Shown here: piece by piece, positions 1 through 5,292 of the stretch
Layout of the letters: every line of letters starts with the position of its first letter
How positions within the stretch are numbered: the stretch's first letter is position 1
Source of the DNA: Oscillospiraceae bacterium
Lineage (GTDB): Bacteria; Bacillota; Clostridia; Oscillospirales; Ruminococcaceae
NCBI GenBank assembly: GCA_014858325.1
Contig: RKCM01000222.1
Span: 1 to 5,786 of the forward strand
Direction: 5' to 3'
DNA length: 5,786 bases
Notes under the pieces: generated by a model
What the model saw: the letters and a program-made list of their open reading frames with translations, nothing else
Database searches by the model: none
What the model was told of the DNA's origin: nothing
Position numbers and translations under genes: made by a program

Positions 1-6
1 CGTACT

Positions 7-63
7 GCCAAAGGCTCCTCCTCCGGGGGAGCTGGCACGGCGGCAGCCGTGACTGAAGGAGTT
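7..63 (-). repeat. Copy A of a two-hairpin GC-rich intergenic repeat (inverted orientation)
   Basis: Read on the minus strand, this stretch has the same architecture as 2271-2316 and 4206-4258: an AACTCCTTCAG-like start, a variable small hairpin, then CAGCTCCCCC, a short loop and a G-rich return arm ending in GAGCC. The variable hairpin is CACGGC (36-41), loop GGCA, GCCGTG (46-51). The second has arms at 14-21 and 25-32 with a 3-base loop and one G.T pair. No T-run follows, so it does not look like a terminator. Similar elements are, from memory, frequent between genes of Faecalibacterium-like genomes; function unknown. Confidence 0.6.
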
Positions 64-79
64 CGGCACAAATTGATGT

Positions 80-115
80 AAAGCCATCTGCATTTTGCGT
101 ATGGCTTTCTTTTTT
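80..115 (+). terminator. Terminator-like hairpin just upstream of the radical-SAM gene
   Basis: AAAGCCAT (80-87) pairs perfectly with ATGGCTTT (101-108), with an inner GCA/TGC stem (90-92 with 96-98). The stem is followed by CTTTTTT (109-115). It probably ends transcription of a gene lying left of the window. It sits only 24 bases before the radical-SAM start codon and no convincing promoter lies in between, so it could alternatively act as an attenuator in the leader of that gene. Confidence 0.6.
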
Positions 116-128
116 ATACCCATTTTTC

Positions 129-133
129 GGAGG
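129..133 (+). promoter_or_regulatory. Ribosome-binding site fixing the radical-SAM start
   Basis: GGAGG lies six bases before the ATG at 140. The frame stays open up to a TTG at 95, but that codon lies inside the terminator hairpin, has no ribosome-binding site, and adds residues rich in Phe and Arg that do not resemble the family N-terminus. Confidence 0.85.
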
Positions 134-139
134 TATCCT

Positions 140-1498
140 ATGGAACAGAGCCTGCTGGACAAACTGACGATCCTGGCCGACAGCGCCAAATACGATGTAG
201 CCTGCACTTCCAGCGGAGCGTCCCGCACCGCCGGAGCGGGCGGCATCGGCAGCTGCTACGCGCCGGGGTGCTGCCACGCTTTTACGGCAGACGGCCGCTG
301 CGTCAGCCTGCTGAAAGTGCTGATGACCAACTGCTGCTCCTTCGATTGCAGCTACTGCGTCAACCGCAGGTCCAACGATGTGCCCCGGGCCACCTTTACG
401 CCCCGGGAGCTGGCCGAGCTGACCATTGAATTTTACCGCCGGAATTATATCGAAGGCTTATTCCTTTCCAGCGCCGTGCTGGTGGACCCCGACTACACCA
501 CCGAGCGGATGCTGGCGGTGCTGCGCCTGCTGCGCGGCGAATACCACTTTGGCGGCTACATCCATGCCAAGGCCATCCCGGGGGCCAGCCCGGAGCTGCT
601 GGAGCAGCTGGGGTATCTGGCCGACCGCCTTTCCGTCAATGTCGAGCTGCCCAGCGAAAAAAGCCTTTCGCTGCTGGCCCCGGACAAGGGGCGGCACTCC
701 ATCTTCCGGCCCATGAAGCAGATCGCGGTTTCGGGGGCCGCCAGCCGGGAGGAGGTGGCCGTATACCGCAAAGCCCCCCGGTTTGCCCCCGCCGGGCAGA
801 GCACCCAGATGATCGTGGGCGCATCACCCGAGAGCGACTACCACATCCTGCAATTGACGGAAGGGCTATACCAGAAGTACAGCCTCAAGCGGGTGTTCTA
901 CTCCGCCTACATCCCCGTCTCCAACGACACCCGCCTGCCTGCGCTGGATACCAAGCCCCCGCTGCTGCGGGAGCATCGGCTGTATCAGGCCGACTGGCTG
1001 CTGCGCTTTTACCAGTTCCGGGCCGACGAGATCCTGGACAAGGACAACCCCAATTTCAACCCCTACCTCGACCCCAAATGCAACTGGGCCGTGCAGCACT
1101 ACGGACTGTTCCCCGTGGATGTGAACACGGCCCCCTTCGAGATGCTGCTGCGCATCCCGGGGGTGGGGCCCAAAAGCGCCCGGCGCATCTGGCAGGCCCG
1201 GAAGCAGGGGTCCCTTGGGCTGGACGAGCTGAAGCGGATGGGCGTGGTGCTCAAGCGGGCGCAGTATTTCATCACCTGCCGGGGCTTTGCGGGGGCTCAC
1301 CCCGGGCGGGGCAGCGCGGGCCGGGAGCGGATCACCCGGGCCCTCATCGACCCCGGTGTATTCAGCAGCGGCGTGGAGCAGCTGAGCCTGTTTTCCCCGC
1401 CCGCCGTGGACAAGCTGGTGGAGCAGGGCGTGCCGCCCCGCACCGCCCAGCGGATGGTACGGGAGGAGGCAGTGCAATGTCTGGCACAGGTCCTGTAA
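140..1498 (+). CDS. Putative DNA modification/repair radical SAM protein (TIGR03916/COG4277 type)
   Basis: A 452-residue protein. The radical-SAM cluster motif CX3CX2C is at C66, C70 and C73 (CSFDCSYC), preceded by further cysteines C39, C44, C45, C54 and C65 in a GxCCHxFTxDGRCVSLLKVL context typical of this family. The central part (about 100-260) looks like the radical-SAM barrel. Residues 325-357 (VDVNTAPFEMLLRIPGVGPKSARRI region) form a helix-hairpin-helix motif, which binds DNA non-specifically. QLSLF at 414-418 resembles a beta-clamp binding peptide. Such enzymes use a 4Fe-4S cluster to split S-adenosylmethionine into a radical; the substrate for this family is unknown, and DNA repair or modification is inferred from the HhH motif and from the conserved neighbour. 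It overlaps the next gene by 22 bases, so the two are probably translationally coupled. Family assignment is strong; function is a prediction. Confidence 0.9.
   Translation: MEQSLLDKLTILADSAKYDVACTSSGASRTAGAGGIGSCYAPGCCHAFTADGRCVSLLKVLMTNCCSFDCSYCVNRRSNDVPRATFTPRELAELTIEFYRRNYIEGLFLSSAVLVDPDYTTERMLAVLRLLRGEYHFGGYIHAKAIPGASPELLEQLGYLADRLSVNVELPSEKSLSLLAPDKGRHSIFRPMKQIAVSGAASREEVAVYRKAPRFAPAGQSTQMIVGASPESDYHILQLTEGLYQKYSLKRVFYSAYIPVSNDTRLPALDTKPPLLREHRLYQADWLLRFYQFRADEILDKDNPNFNPYLDPKCNWAVQHYGLFPVDVNTAPFEMLLRIPGVGPKSARRIWQARKQGSLGLDELKRMGVVLKRAQYFITCRGFAGAHPGRGSAGRERITRALIDPGVFSSGVEQLSLFSPPAVDKLVEQGVPPRTAQRMVREEAVQCLAQVL
1379..1393 (+). other. QLSLF pentapeptide, candidate beta-sliding-clamp binding motif
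   Basis: Residues 414-418 of the radical-SAM protein read QLSLF, an exact match to the bacterial clamp-binding consensus QL[S/D]LF known from polymerases, mismatch-repair and other replication-associated proteins. It follows a Gly/Arg-rich segment (379-397) and precedes SPPAV, so it is plausibly in an exposed linker between the HhH region and the C-terminal tail. The match is seen directly; binding is inferred. Confidence 0.5.
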
Positions 1499-2304
1499 AA
1501 ATCAACGAAACGCCCCGCAGACTCCACGACGCCGATGTGGTCTACTGCTACGACGGCAGCTTTGAGGGCTTTCTCTCCTGCGTTTTTGAGAGCTTTGTGC
1601 AGCATGAGCTCCCCTTTGCCATCTGGACGCCGGAGCGGGAGACGGCCACCCTCTACCCGCTCCGAGACATCCCCACCGACCACGAAAAGGCCCAGCGGGT
1701 CTTCCGCAGCCTGGGCACAAAGCTGGGGGCCGAGACAGAGCTGCTCGTCACCCGGGATTTCCTCTCCGGGCGGGAGGATAAGGAGCTGTTGCTGCTGCGC
1801 TTTCTGCACCTAGCCTTTGCGCTGGGGCCGGGCACCGTCAAGCGGATGGGCCACCCGGACGTAGCCCCGCTCTACGAGATGCAGCACAGCCTCAACTGGG
1901 AGGTAGACAAGTTTCAGGGCTTTGTCCGCTTTGAGGATCACAACGGGATGCTGGCGGCGGTCATCCACCCCAAAAATTACATTCTGCCGCTGCTGCGCGG
2001 GCATTTCTGCGGGCGGTTCCCCGAGGAGGATTTCCTGATCTACGACGCGGTGCATCAGGCGGTGCTGCTGCAGCAAAACCATCGTGTGCAGCTGCTGGAG
2101 CTGGCCGAGCCATTGGAGCTTCCCCCGCCCTCCGCCCGGGAGAAGGAGCTGCAGGCGCTGTGGAAGCAGTTTTACGATACGCTGGAGATCAAAGCCCGCC
2201 ACAACGAGAAAGGCCGGATGACCCACTGCCCAAAACGGTTCTGGGGCGATATGGTTGAAATGCGGGGCCAAAACCTCTCAGGCGCTCCGCGCCAGCTCCC
2301 CTGA
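1477..2304 (+). CDS. DUF4130/TIGR03915 probable DNA metabolism protein, partner of the radical SAM protein
   Basis: A 275-residue protein starting at an ATG inside the end of the previous gene, with GGAGGAGG at 1463-1470 as ribosome-binding site; the start gives the family N-terminus VVYCYDGSFEGFLSCVFE (21-38). The middle (about 138-200) has the DUF4130 pattern: W-E-V-D-K-FQGFVRF, then MLAAVIHPKNYILPLL, HFCGRFP and DFLIYD. The C-terminal KARHNEKGRMTHCPKRFWGDMVE (239-261) ends the recognisable domain. This family is nearly always found beside the TIGR03916 radical-SAM gene and in many species is fused to a uracil-DNA glycosylase domain; that domain is missing here, since the protein stops after DUF4130. 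Biochemical role unknown; DNA repair is inferred from association. Residues 266-275 and the stop come from a copy of the intergenic repeat, so the tail is probably not conserved. Confidence 0.88.
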   Translation: MSGTGPVKINETPRRLHDADVVYCYDGSFEGFLSCVFESFVQHELPFAIWTPERETATLYPLRDIPTDHEKAQRVFRSLGTKLGAETELLVTRDFLSGREDKELLLLRFLHLAFALGPGTVKRMGHPDVAPLYEMQHSLNWEVDKFQGFVRFEDHNGMLAAVIHPKNYILPLLRGHFCGRFPEEDFLIYDAVHQAVLLQQNHRVQLLELAEPLELPPPSAREKELQALWKQFYDTLEIKARHNEKGRMTHCPKRFWGDMVEMRGQNLSGAPRQLP

Positions 2305-2316
2305 CAGGGGAGCCAA
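2271..2316 (+). repeat. Copy B of the two-hairpin repeat, overlapping the end of the DUF4130 gene
   Basis: AACCTCTCA is followed by GGCGC (2281-2285), loop TCC, GCGCC (2289-2293), then GCTCCCC (2295-2301), loop TGACA, GGGGAGC (2307-2313). Both stems are perfect. The TGA stop of the upstream gene (2302-2304) is in the loop of the second hairpin. No T-run follows, so intrinsic termination is unlikely; the hairpin could protect the 3' end of the operon mRNA. Confidence 0.7.
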
Positions 2317-2345
2317 GGCCCAGACGGGCGAACCTCCGCGAACAC

Positions 2346-2374
2346 TTGAGAAAAACGCCAGCCTATGCTATACT
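2346..2374 (+). promoter_or_regulatory. Sigma-70-type promoter for the cyclophilin gene
   Basis: TTGAGA (2346-2351), a 17-base spacer and TATACT (2369-2374), with an extended -10 TG at 2366-2367. The region is much richer in A+T than the flanking coding DNA. Transcription would start near 2381 and leave a leader of about 70 bases. Confidence 0.8.
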
Positions 2375-2387
2375 ATCCCTATCACCC

Positions 2388-2423
2388 GGCAGAAGCTCTG
2401 CCGCACACGCCCTTGCAAAAGGG
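2388..2423 (+). other. Two small hairpins in the cyclophilin 5' leader
   Basis: GGCAGA (2388-2393), loop AGC, TCTGCC (2397-2402), then CCCTT (2410-2414), loop GCAA, AAGGG (2419-2423). Both lie between the predicted transcription start and the ribosome-binding site AAGGAG at 2433-2438. They match no riboswitch class I recognise; a role in mRNA stability or translation is possible but unproven. Confidence 0.35.
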
Positions 2424-2450
2424 CCGAGAACAAAGGAGTATCATACGATT

Positions 2451-2927
2451 ATGGTTCGCATTACTATGGAAGACGGCGGCGTCATCGACATTGAGCTGAA
2501 CGAGGAAGCTGCCCCCATCACCTGTGAGAATTTCAAAAAGCTGGTCCGCGAGGGCTTCTACAACGGCCTCACCTTCCACCGCGTCATCCCCGGCTTCATG
2601 ATCCAGGGCGGCTGCCCGCTGGGCAACGGCACCGGCGGCCCGGGCTGGAACATCAAGGGTGAGTTCTCGGCCAACGGCGTGGCCAACCCCATCAAGCACA
2701 CCCGCGGCGTCATCAGCATGGCCCGCAGCATGAACCCCAACAGCGCCGGCAGCCAGTTCTTCATCATGCACCAGGATGCCCCCCACCTGGACGGCCAGTA
2801 TGCCGCCTTTGGTAAGGTCGTGTCCGGCATGGACGTGGTGGATAAGATCGCTGCTGTCCGCACCGACTGGAACGATAAGCCCACTACCCCGGTCAAGATG
2901 AAGACCGTGGAGCTCATCGAGGGCTGA
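2451..2927 (+). CDS. Cyclophilin-type peptidyl-prolyl cis-trans isomerase
   Basis: A 158-residue single-domain cyclophilin that catalyses cis-trans isomerisation of Xaa-Pro bonds during protein folding. It has no signal peptide or membrane segment and is therefore cytoplasmic. Catalytic landmarks are present: FHRVIPGFMIQGG (42-54, with Arg44, Phe49 and Gln52 matching Arg55, Phe60 and Gln63 of human CypA), SMARSMNPNSAGSQFFI (89-105), and HLDGQYAAFGKV (112-123). His112 takes the place of the CypA Trp121 that contacts cyclosporin, so drug affinity is probably low, as in many bacterial cyclophilins. The ATG at 2451 follows AAGGAG (2433-2438) with a rather long 12-base gap; the open frame extends upstream to a TTG inside the promoter, which cannot be translated from that promoter. 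It looks like a single-gene transcription unit with its own promoter and terminator. Confidence 0.95.
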   Translation: MVRITMEDGGVIDIELNEEAAPITCENFKKLVREGFYNGLTFHRVIPGFMIQGGCPLGNGTGGPGWNIKGEFSANGVANPIKHTRGVISMARSMNPNSAGSQFFIMHQDAPHLDGQYAAFGKVVSGMDVVDKIAAVRTDWNDKPTTPVKMKTVELIEG

Positions 2928-2940
2928 TTTTTGTACCCCA

Positions 2941-2976
2941 CCCGCACGCTGTGCCGCCTTGGCTCGTGCGGGTTTT
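2941..2976 (+). terminator. Intrinsic terminator after the cyclophilin gene
   Basis: CCCGCACG (2941-2948) pairs perfectly with CGTGCGGG (2965-2972), the A at 2940 can extend the stem to T2973, and TTTT follows (2973-2976). The T-run is short, so read-through into the aminotransferase gene, whose ribosome-binding site begins about ten bases later, is plausible. Confidence 0.65.
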
Positions 2977-3001
2977 GTGCTACAGAGAGGAGATTTGTGC
3001 C

Positions 3002-4207
3002 ATGAAATACGATTTTACATCTCTGCTGGACCGCCGCGGCAAGGACGCGCTGGCCGTGGACGGGCTGGGCAGCGGCTTTGCGCCCTCGGCCCCCAAAGAG
3101 GGCTTTGACGCCATTCCCATGTGGGTGGCCGACATGAACTTTGCCACGGTGCCCACCGTGCAGCAGGAAGTGATCGCCCGGATGCAGCACCCGGCCTTCG
3201 GCTACTATTCGCCCACCCAGGAATATTACGACTCGATCATCCAGTGGCAGGCAAAGCGCAACGGCGTCACCGGGCTGGAGGCAAAGCACATCGGCTACGA
3301 GAACGGTGTGCTGGGCGGTGTGATCAGCGCGCTGAACTGCGTCTGCTCCCGGGGCGACAAGGTGCTGGTACACAGCCCCACTTACATCGGCTTTACCAAC
3401 TGCCTGAAGAACAACGGCTACGACATCGTCCACTCGCCTCTCGTGCAGGATGAGCAGGGCGTGTGGCGGATGGACTTTGCCGACATGGAGAAGCACTTGA
3501 AAGAAGAGCACATCCACGCCGCCATCCTCTGCAGCCCCCACAACCCCTGCGGCCGGGTGTGGGAGCGCTGGGAGCTGGAGCAGGCCATGGCACTGTACCA
3601 GAAGTACGATGTATTCGTCGTTTCCGACGAGATCTGGTCGGACATCATCCTGGACAAGAACAAGCACATCCCCACCCAATCCATCAGCGCCGACGCCCGC
3701 CAGCGCACCGCCGCCATGTACGCGCCCTCCAAGACCTTCAATCTGGCAGGCCTCATCGGCAGCTACCACATCGTGTACAACGACTGGTGGCGGGACCGCA
3801 TCGAGAAAGAATCCAGCCTCTGCCACTACAACTCCATGAACGTCCTGTCCATGCACGCCCTCATCGGAGCCTACAAGCCCGAGGGCTACGAGTGGACGGA
3901 CGAGCTGTGCGAGGTGCTGGCGGGCAACGTGGATTATGCCTGCCGCTACATCGCCGAGCACTTTGCGGGCGTAAAGGTATCGAAACCCGAGGGCACCTAT
4001 ATGCTCTTTGTGGACTGCACCGACTGGTGCGCCGCCCACGGCAAGACCATCGAAGAGGTGGAGAAGGCCCTGTGGGATGTGGGCGTGGCCGTGCAGGACG
4101 GCCGGATGTTCCACGGCCCCTGCCACCTGCGGATGAACCTCGCCTCCCCCCGCTCCCGCATTGAGGAAGCGTTCCGGCGGATGGACCAATATGTCTTCAA
4201 CGCATAA
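3002..4207 (+). CDS. MalY/PatB-type PLP-dependent C-S lyase or aminotransferase
   Basis: A 401-residue class I/II fold-type I PLP enzyme. Key features: MWVADMNF (40-47), the MalY/PatB signature near the N-terminus; YGYY-like FGYYSPT (66-72); SPHNPCGRVW (178-187) with Asn181; SDEIWSDI (208-215) with Asp209, which pairs with the PLP ring nitrogen; APSKTFNLAGL (241-251) with Lys244 as the Schiff-base lysine; and LRMNLASPR (376-384) with Arg377, which binds the substrate carboxylate. Family members cleave cystathionine or cysteine to a thiol or H2S, pyruvate and ammonia; some also transaminate. The exact substrate cannot be read from sequence. Length is normal and the protein is cytoplasmic. The ATG at 3002 follows AGAGGAG (2986-2992) at nine bases; an upstream in-frame GTG at 2951 lies in the terminator loop and is rejected. 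No clear promoter is visible, so it may depend on read-through from the cyclophilin promoter. Confidence 0.93.
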   Translation: MKYDFTSLLDRRGKDALAVDGLGSGFAPSAPKEGFDAIPMWVADMNFATVPTVQQEVIARMQHPAFGYYSPTQEYYDSIIQWQAKRNGVTGLEAKHIGYENGVLGGVISALNCVCSRGDKVLVHSPTYIGFTNCLKNNGYDIVHSPLVQDEQGVWRMDFADMEKHLKEEHIHAAILCSPHNPCGRVWERWELEQAMALYQKYDVFVVSDEIWSDIILDKNKHIPTQSISADARQRTAAMYAPSKTFNLAGLIGSYHIVYNDWWRDRIEKESSLCHYNSMNVLSMHALIGAYKPEGYEWTDELCEVLAGNVDYACRYIAEHFAGVKVSKPEGTYMLFVDCTDWCAAHGKTIEEVEKALWDVGVAVQDGRMFHGPCHLRMNLASPRSRIEEAFRRMDQYVFNA

Positions 4208-4258
4208 CCCTCTCCGTCTCGCATACGCTCGACAGCTCCCCCAAAGGGGGAGCTTGTC
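4206..4258 (+). repeat. Copy C of the two-hairpin repeat, abutting the aminotransferase stop
   Basis: AACCCTCTCCGTC begins at the stop codon of the aminotransferase gene. A poorly paired variable part follows (4218-4234), then a strong hairpin: GACA+GCTCCCCC (4231-4242), loop AAA, GGGGGAGC (4246-4253) and TGTC (4255-4258) with a single bulged T. The architecture matches copies A and B, while the variable hairpin differs from both. Confidence 0.7.
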
Positions 4259-4288
4259 TCAGTTCTGTAACGTTTTACTTCTATCCAC

Positions 4289-4319
4289 AAAAAAGCGCAG
4301 CCGGAAGGCTGCGCTTTTT
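4289..4319. terminator. Bidirectional intrinsic terminator between convergent genes
   Basis: AGCGCAGCC (4294-4302), loop GGAA, GGCTGCGCT (4307-4315), flanked by six A on the left (4289-4294) and five T on the right (4315-4319). It serves the aminotransferase on the plus strand and the rpiR-like gene on the minus strand, whose stop is ten bases away. Confidence 0.92.
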
Positions 4320-4328
4320 CGGTGTGGT

Positions 4329-5153
4329 TCAATTTTCTTCCGGGTCCATCCTGCTCAGCAGCAGGTAGTACAGCACCTCAACGAGGAGGACGCCGGAAAG
4401 CTGCGAGGGGGCGTGGTCGATCTCGATGAGGCGCTGCTCCCGGTTGGAGGCCACCAGAACATGGTCGGCCATCTGGGCCAGCGGCGAGTGCCGATCGCCG
4501 GTGATGAGGAGGATGGGGGTGCTCCGCTCCTTGGCGGTGCCCGCCACCGCTTCCAATTGCTCGTTCCGCCCCGTGCCCGAGATGACGAGGAGGGCATCCT
4601 GCGGGGTGAGGGTCTTGGCGAAGGCATAGTTTTTCTCGTGGATGGCGCTGGCGACGCAGCGTTTGCCCAGCTCGTTCAGCTTGACCGAGGCGTCCAGCGC
4701 CACGGTCAGGTTGTGGCCCGAGGACGCCACCTCCACCACCTTGGCCCGCAGCAGGCACTCCACCGCCGCATTGAGCCCGGCCGGCTCCAGTGCCTGCAGG
4801 GTGGCCCGCACTTCCTCCTGTTTGTTCAGCAAAATGCGCTGCAGGGTGGTGTCCAGCTTTGTCTTCTGCCGGGAAACGGGAGCAGAGGGATGCCGCTTTT
4901 CCGCTTCCTGCTGCTCCATCACGTCCCTTGCCAGCGCCAGCTGGAACTTTCGGAAATTTTCAAACCCCAACTTGTGGCACAGGCGGGTGACCGTCGCTTC
5001 CGACGCACCGCTCCCCCGGGCCAATTCCGCCGAGGTTGCTGTAGCAGCCCACTTTACATCTGCAAGAATGCAGTCCGCAATGCGCCGCTCGGCGCTGTAA
5101 AGCCGGATGCCTGAGCACAGAGGCGTCAAAGCGCTCTCCGGGAATCTGCTCAT
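4329..5153 (-). CDS. RpiR-family transcriptional regulator (HTH plus SIS domain)
   Basis: A 274-residue regulator. The N-terminal HTH_6 domain (about 15-80) contains LYSAERRIADCIL, then the helix-turn-helix TSAELARGSGASEATVTRLCHKLGF (40-64) and ENFRKFQLALARD. After a polar linker (80-105), a SIS sugar-phosphate-binding domain spans about 125-265, with VEVASSGHN (140-148) and ALLVISGTGRNEQL (187-200), the two loops that normally hold a phosphosugar. Such proteins repress or activate sugar or amino-sugar genes according to a bound phosphosugar. No sugar gene adjoins it in this window, so its target is unknown. The ATG at 5153 has AGGAGG (5162-5167 on the plus strand) eight bases upstream; an in-frame TTG at 5159 is too close to that site. 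Terminator at 4289-4319. Confidence 0.93.
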   Translation of the reverse strand: MSRFPESALTPLCSGIRLYSAERRIADCILADVKWAATATSAELARGSGASEATVTRLCHKLGFENFRKFQLALARDVMEQQEAEKRHPSAPVSRQKTKLDTTLQRILLNKQEEVRATLQALEPAGLNAAVECLLRAKVVEVASSGHNLTVALDASVKLNELGKRCVASAIHEKNYAFAKTLTPQDALLVISGTGRNEQLEAVAGTAKERSTPILLITGDRHSPLAQMADHVLVASNREQRLIEIDHAPSQLSGVLLVEVLYYLLLSRMDPEEN

Positions 5154-5169
5154 AAGCAATACCTCCTGT

Positions 5170-5206
5170 TGTGTGCTCCGGGCACACAGATTCTTCGTGC
5201 AGAATC
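5170..5206 (-). promoter_or_regulatory. Two adjacent inverted repeats at the rpiR transcription start, possible operators
   Basis: GATTCT (5189-5194), six-base gap, AGAATC (5201-5206) ends exactly at the -10 box and covers the predicted start. Next to it, TGTGTGC (5170-5176), five-base gap, GCACACA (5182-5188). Both are perfect. Their position suits an autoregulatory operator of the RpiR protein; the second could instead form a leader hairpin just before the ribosome-binding site. Confidence 0.4.
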
Positions 5207-5235
5207 AGTGTATCAGTTTCGGCACGAAAAATCAA
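5207..5235 (-). promoter_or_regulatory. Sigma-70-type promoter of the rpiR-like gene
   Basis: On the minus strand: TTGATT (5235-5230), a 17-base spacer and TACACT (5212-5207), with an extended -10 TG directly before it. The predicted start is near 5200, leaving a leader of about 47 bases. Confidence 0.65.
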
Positions 5236-5240
5236 TTTAT

Positions 5241-5259
5241 TTGCGGAGGCGTGCCGCAA
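5241..5259. repeat. Inverted repeat TTGCGG-N7-CCGCAA between the FAD dehydrogenase and rpiR genes
   Basis: Perfect six-base arms at 5241-5246 and 5254-5259. It lies 33 bases after the stop of the FAD gene and just upstream of the rpiR -35 box. On the minus strand it is followed by an A/T-rich stretch containing TTTTT, so it may be a weak terminator of the FAD gene or a regulator site for the rpiR promoter. Confidence 0.4.
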
Positions 5260-5292
5260 TTTCGGCATTTTGTATATTTTGGAGCGGGTTTT

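Noticed and set aside
7..63. Repeat copies considered as a CRISPR array or as terminators
   Set aside because: The three copies are kilobases apart, in mixed orientation and without regular spacers, and none has a following T-run.
1078..1476. Upstream extension of the DUF4130 frame into the radical-SAM gene
   Set aside because: The extension is Arg/Gly/Ala-rich shadow sequence; the family N-terminus begins just after the ATG at 1477, which has a strong ribosome-binding site.
866..1477. A 203-codon minus-strand open frame opposite the radical-SAM gene
   Set aside because: Composition is typical of an antisense shadow (His, Pro, Gly, Leu rich), and the plus-strand frame has conserved HhH and radical-SAM features.
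2346..2450. N-terminal extension of the cyclophilin from a TTG
   Set aside because: It would start at the -35 box of the promoter; the cyclophilin fold begins at the ATG at 2451.
2388..2450. Riboswitch in the cyclophilin leader
   Set aside because: Only two very short hairpins, no conserved aptamer core recognisable, and a leader of about 70 bases is too short for most classes.
2558..4189. A 543-codon open frame on the minus strand opposite the cyclophilin and aminotransferase genes
   Set aside because: Its translation is low-complexity (Val, His, Gly, Ala rich) with no recognisable domain, it runs antisense across two genes with clear family motifs, and it crosses a terminator and a promoter region. 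It is a by-product of GC-rich codon use.
4161..5114. A 317-codon plus-strand open frame opposite the rpiR-like gene
   Set aside because: It starts inside the end of the aminotransferase gene, passes through the bidirectional terminator, and has no family motif; the minus strand encodes a clear HTH-SIS protein.
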